A DNA stretch of 26,136 nucleotides from an uncultured Clostridium sp. (GTDB taxonomy: Bacteria; Bacillota; Clostridia; TANB77; CAG-508): positions 1 to 26,136 of the forward strand of contig USQZ01000024.1 of assembly GCA_900556975.1 (NCBI GenBank), read 5' to 3'. Of the stretch, positions 23,843 to 26,136 are shown in pieces (position 1 is the first letter of the stretch; every line of letters starts with the position of its first letter). The notes under the pieces were generated by a model. That model had not been told where the DNA came from and made no database searches. It saw nothing but the letters and a program-made list of their open reading frames with translations. The position numbers and the translations under genes were made by a program.

Positions 23843-23967
23843 AGTGCTCATATACTTCATTTTGAAATGACGCGCAGTTTGAAAGTTTTTACTAAAGCCG
23901 ACTAAATGAAATTTAGTGAGCGTAAAATCTTTCAGCAAGGAATTCCAAAATGAAGTATATGAGCACT
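23843..23967 (+). repeat. Palindromic intergenic element, short type (copy A, family 1)
   Basis: Perfect 22-bp inverted repeats (23843-23864 and 23946-23967, outer part AGTGCTCATATA) enclose a core shared with copy B. That core is GACGCGCAG plus TTTGAAAGTTTTTAC on the left and GTAAAATCTTTC plus AGCAAGGAA on the right. GAAAG.TTTTAC pairs with GTAAAA.CTTTC, leaving an asymmetric internal loop (GACGCGCAGTTT opposite AGCAAGG). The inner hairpin is ACTAAAT-GAA-ATTTAGT (23901-23917). No T-tract follows, so it is not a plain terminator. Confidence 0.85.
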
Positions 23968-23990
23968 TCACATTAACTGTAAATTGTTAA

Positions 23991-24034
23991 TTTTATATAA
24001 TAGAAAGTTCAAAGAACTTTCCTATTATATAAAA
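23991..24034. repeat. Hairpin repeat, partial copy (family 2)
   Basis: A 20-bp stem with one bulged G (TATATAATAG.AAGTTC with GAACTTTCCTATTATATA) closes a 3-nt AAA loop. It matches 25696-25743 in sequence, including the preceding TTGTTAATTT. The upstream half of the composite repeat is not clearly present here. Confidence 0.7.
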
Positions 24035-24035
24035 A

Positions 24036-24056
24036 AATCGAACCTATGGTTCGATT
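24036..24056 (-). terminator. acpP terminator
   Basis: A 9-bp stem AATCGAACC/GGTTCGATT with loop TAT is followed by seven T in all on the minus strand, 35 nt past the acpP stop. It abuts the family 2 hairpin. Confidence 0.85.
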
Positions 24057-24090
24057 CACTTCTCAAATATAATATTTGACTAATTTATTA

Positions 24091-24330
24091 TTAAACATTT
24101 TCTTTTATATATTCAACTACATCTCCAACAGTAGTAACTTTTTCTGCATCTGCATCTGGTATCTCGATATCAAATTCTTCCTCTAAAGCCATAACTAATT
24201 CAACGATATCTAAAGAATCAGCTCCTAAATCATCTATAAATGATGCTTCCATTGTTACTGAAGCTTCGGCTACACCTAATTGTTCAACAATAATTCCTTT
24301 AACCTTTTCAAAAACTTCTTCTGTACTCAT
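24091..24330 (-). CDS. acpP: Acyl carrier protein
   Basis: This 79-aa acidic protein carries fatty-acyl chains during synthesis. The phosphopantetheine attachment serine is in the GADSLDIVELVMALEEEF motif near residue 36, followed by the usual EIPDADAEKVTTVGDVVEYI helix. Length is standard. The best ribosome site (GAGGAGG) is 13 nt from the ATG, rather far; a weak GAAAG lies nearer, and no in-frame alternative start exists between them. It follows plsX by 71 nt and is probably cotranscribed, ending at a terminator rather than continuing into rnc. Confidence 0.98.
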   Translation of the reverse strand: MSTEEVFEKVKGIIVEQLGVAEASVTMEASFIDDLGADSLDIVELVMALEEEFDIEIPDADAEKVTTVGDVVEYIKENV

Positions 24331-24401
24331 ATCTTTCAGTACACCTCCTCTTAATAATTAAATGTGCTTTGTAATATTATTATTCTATGTATAGCAAAAT
24401 G

Positions 24402-25445
24402 TCAAGCATTATTTTCATTTTTGTTTTTATTAATTTTATCAAATTCTTCAATAAGCTTTGGAACAGCTTTATTTTCAACAAATTTCTCAGCTTGTTTTAT
24501 TGTAAATTCGAATAAAATTTCATCACTACTTCCATGAGCCTTTACAACTGGTTTCTTTACTCCTAAAAATAATGCTCCACCATAAGATTTATAATCGACT
24601 GACTTGGCAAATCCTTTAATTGCAGGCAATGAAGGAACTGCAGCAATCTTAGAAAAGATATTCTTTTTCATATTTTCTGATAAAGATTTCTTAACAAACT
24701 TACCCAAACCTTCAACAGCTTTTAAAAAGATATTTCCTGTAAATCCATCTGTAACAATCGCATCAATCTCGCCAGAAAAAGCATCTCTACCCTCTACATT
24801 TCCTACAAAATTTATTCCCATTTCCTCTGATTTTTCTTTTAATAATAAATATGACTCCTTGGTCAATTCATTACCTTTTGTTTCTTCAGTTCCAATATTC
24901 AATAAACCAATCGTAGGTTTCTCTATACCAAAAGTATTTCTTAAGTAAATTGTAGACATTAATGCAAATTGCAATAAATTAATTGGCTTACAATTTGTAT
25001 TAGCACCACAGTCCATTAATAATAATTGACTATGATATGCTGGTAAAATTCCACCTAAAGCTGGTCTATCAATTCCTTTTATTCTACCCACTAATAAAGT
25101 AGCGCCTGTGAGCAATGCTCCAGAATTTCCTGCCGAAATGAAAACATCACCTTCATCTTGTTTTAACATCTTAAATCCAACAACCATTGAAGAATCTTTT
25201 TTATGCTTTATGGCCAATGTAGGTGTATCTTCCATTTCAATTGTTTCAGTAGCATTTCTTATTTCAAATCTTTCTGATATCTCCTCTGGTTCTTTTCCAT
25301 AAAATTCTTTAAATTTTGCTCTAATTACCTCTTCTCTTCCAATAAGAACAACAGTAGCTTTAATTTGATTAATAGCCTTAACTGCTCCCTTTATTGTAGC
25401 ATCTGGTGCGTTATCGCCACCCATTGCATCTAAAAGTATCTTCAT
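24402..25445 (-). CDS. plsX: Phosphate acyltransferase PlsX
   Basis: The 347-aa enzyme converts acyl-ACP to acyl-phosphate for phospholipid synthesis by PlsY. Family features are the N-terminal MKILLDAMGGDNAPDATIKG, ISAGNSGALL, GILPAYHSQLLLMDCGAN, GLLNIGTEETKGNEL, AIVTDGFTGNIFLKAVEG and the C-terminal YGGALFLGVKKPVVKAHGSS. Length is typical. AGGAGG lies 6 nt before ATG. A TATAAT-like element occurs near 25515, but no FapR-type box was found. rpmF and yceD, often upstream, are not present; a 600-bp gap separates it from tuf. Confidence 0.97.
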   Translation of the reverse strand: MKILLDAMGGDNAPDATIKGAVKAINQIKATVVLIGREEVIRAKFKEFYGKEPEEISERFEIRNATETIEMEDTPTLAIKHKKDSSMVVGFKMLKQDEGDVFISAGNSGALLTGATLLVGRIKGIDRPALGGILPAYHSQLLLMDCGANTNCKPINLLQFALMSTIYLRNTFGIEKPTIGLLNIGTEETKGNELTKESYLLLKEKSEEMGINFVGNVEGRDAFSGEIDAIVTDGFTGNIFLKAVEGLGKFVKKSLSENMKKNIFSKIAAVPSLPAIKGFAKSVDYKSYGGALFLGVKKPVVKAHGSSDEILFEFTIKQAEKFVENKAVPKLIEEFDKINKNKNENNA

Positions 25446-25642
25446 ATTGTTCCTCCTATATTAATTGTAGAATAAAATTTTCTTTTACAAAATGTATATG
25501 TACAATATACTAATTATAGAATCTATAAACTTCTATAACCTTACACCACTATTTTTATATTATAAAATTTTCTTCACTCTTTACTATTATAATAAAACAA
25601 AAGTGGACATTAATAACATTTGCACTAATTATAGCATTTTTA

Positions 25643-25743
25643 AGTCCGCGTCTTTGTTCGCGCGCGAAATTTGCTTTGCAAATTTCTGTGCATTGTTAAT
25701 TTATATAATAGGAAGTTCAGAGAACTTTCCTATTGTATAAATT
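25643..25743 (+). repeat. Composite hairpin repeat, copy 2 (family 2)
   Basis: First part: GAAATTTGC (25666-25674) with GCAAATTTC (25678-25686), flanked by CGCG-rich sequence, matching 12309-12362 in reverse complement. Second part: a long stem of about 21 bp, AATTTATA.AATAGGAA.GTTC with GAACTTTCCTATT.TATAAATT, around an AGA loop, matching 23991-24034. The 599-nt gap from 25446 to 26044 holds this repeat, the plsX promoter region and the tuf terminator; the rest (25744-25970) is AT-rich with no recognised feature. Confidence 0.7.
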
Positions 25744-25972
25744 ATTTTATTATGATAAACACAAAAAATCAAGATAAAACATAAAAAAAGTAATATAACT
25801 ATTGTAAGTTGGTTAAATATATAGCACACTTTTCTAAAAAAATATCATTTTTTTACTCTTTTCAAGATTTTATTTTCAATATAAGTGTAATATATCTATT
25901 TTAGACCTATTCTTTCCTAATATTATATATTAAAAAAATTTAAATCAGACTATTTATAACATTTTACATACA

Positions 25973-26018
25973 AAAAAACCCTATGAAGGATTCTTCCGAA
26001 TCCCTCTAGGGATTTTTA
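25973..26018 (-). terminator. tuf terminator
   Basis: GGATTC-TTCC-GAATCC inside CCCTA/TAGGG gives a two-part GC-rich stem followed by TTTTTTT on the minus strand, about 27 nt past the tuf stop. Confidence 0.93.
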
Positions 26019-26044
26019 TTTAAAGATATTACTATCTTTTAGTA

Positions 26045-26136
26045 TTATTCCATGATTTCTGAAACAACACCTGAACCTACAGTACGTCCACCTTCACGAA
26101 TAGCGAATCTTAATCCTTTTTCGATAGCGATTGGAG
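26045..26136 (-). CDS. tuf: Elongation factor Tu, C-terminal end (partial)
   Basis: The last 30 codons are visible and read PIAIEKGLRFAIREGGR then TVGSGVVSEIME before the stop. This is the conserved end of EF-Tu domain 3, where most bacteria have FAIREGGRTVGAGVV. The gene continues beyond the right edge. It delivers aminoacyl-tRNA to the ribosome as a GTPase. Confidence 0.96.
   Translation of the reverse strand, partial: PIAIEKGLRFAIREGGRTVGSGVVSEIME

Noticed and set aside
16648..24034. CRISPR array interpretation of the repeated intergenic sequences
   Set aside because: Copies are kilobases apart, differ in length, and have no regular spacers or nearby cas genes.
24604..24948. A 114-codon plus-strand frame opposite plsX
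   Set aside because: Antisense shadow of plsX, with no independent signals.
25446..25530. FapR operator upstream of plsX
   Set aside because: No TTAGTACC-type box was found; ATTAGTATATTGTAC is only a loose resemblance.
25492..25740. An 82-codon plus-strand frame in the plsX-tuf gap
   Set aside because: It runs through AT-rich spacer and into a hairpin repeat, has no ribosome site, and its composition is that of non-coding DNA.
1..26136. tRNA or rRNA genes
   Set aside because: No acceptor-stem/TTCRA combination or rRNA-like segment was seen in the gaps by eye; a tRNAscan-SE run would settle it.

Overview
The window is about 26 kb of AT-rich DNA (roughly 30% G+C by eye) from a low-GC Gram-positive bacterium. 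The best fit is an anaerobic, possibly spore-forming member of the Clostridia. The evidence is AGGAGG-type ribosome sites throughout, a spore-photoproduct-lyase-like gene, a class II LysRS, a DHH-type Mn-dependent pyrophosphatase, and the plsX-acpP and rnc/radical SAM pairs common in Firmicutes. The species cannot be named from this sequence. Most genes are on the minus strand; ppaC and asnB are the only plus-strand genes I accept.

Layout in minus-strand transcription order, from the right edge: the 3' end of tuf and its terminator; a 600-bp gene-poor gap with a repeat; plsX and acpP (fatty acid and phospholipid synthesis); a gap with two palindromic repeats; a cysteine-rich duplicated gene of higher G+C; rnc and an Elp3-like radical SAM gene; a YitT-family membrane protein; a palindromic repeat; an OGG-type DNA glycosylase with an internal tandem duplication; an M18 aminopeptidase; two more repeats around a tiny membrane-protein gene. 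Then asnB on plus, divergent from typA on minus; a TrmR-like methyltransferase; ppaC on plus, divergent from a U32 'peptidase' (TrhP-like); lysS; a membrane-anchored papain-like protease with leucine-rich repeats; the SPL-like radical SAM gene; an M50 protease-tsaD-metallophosphoesterase cluster; a 72-aa unknown gene; and the first codons of another gene (possibly rpsB) behind a structured leader.

Shared themes: several genes act on translation or tRNA (tsaD for t6A37, the TrhP-like and TrmR-like genes for 5-methoxyuridine-34, lysS, typA, tuf, rnc). Two concern DNA repair (ogg, SPL). plsX and acpP form a lipid pair that is usually continuous with rnc but is interrupted here.

The most unusual content is between genes. 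Four elements of about 125-200 bp (16648-16844, 17210-17336, 19909-20078, 23843-23967) share the motifs CGCGCAG and CAGCAAGG at the same structural positions. Each is enclosed by a long inverted repeat whose outer sequence differs from copy to copy but stays self-complementary. The two short copies show compensatory changes in an inner GAA-capped hairpin. A second family of hairpin repeats occurs at 12265-12360, 23991-24034 and 25643-25743. I could not match either family to a named element from memory.
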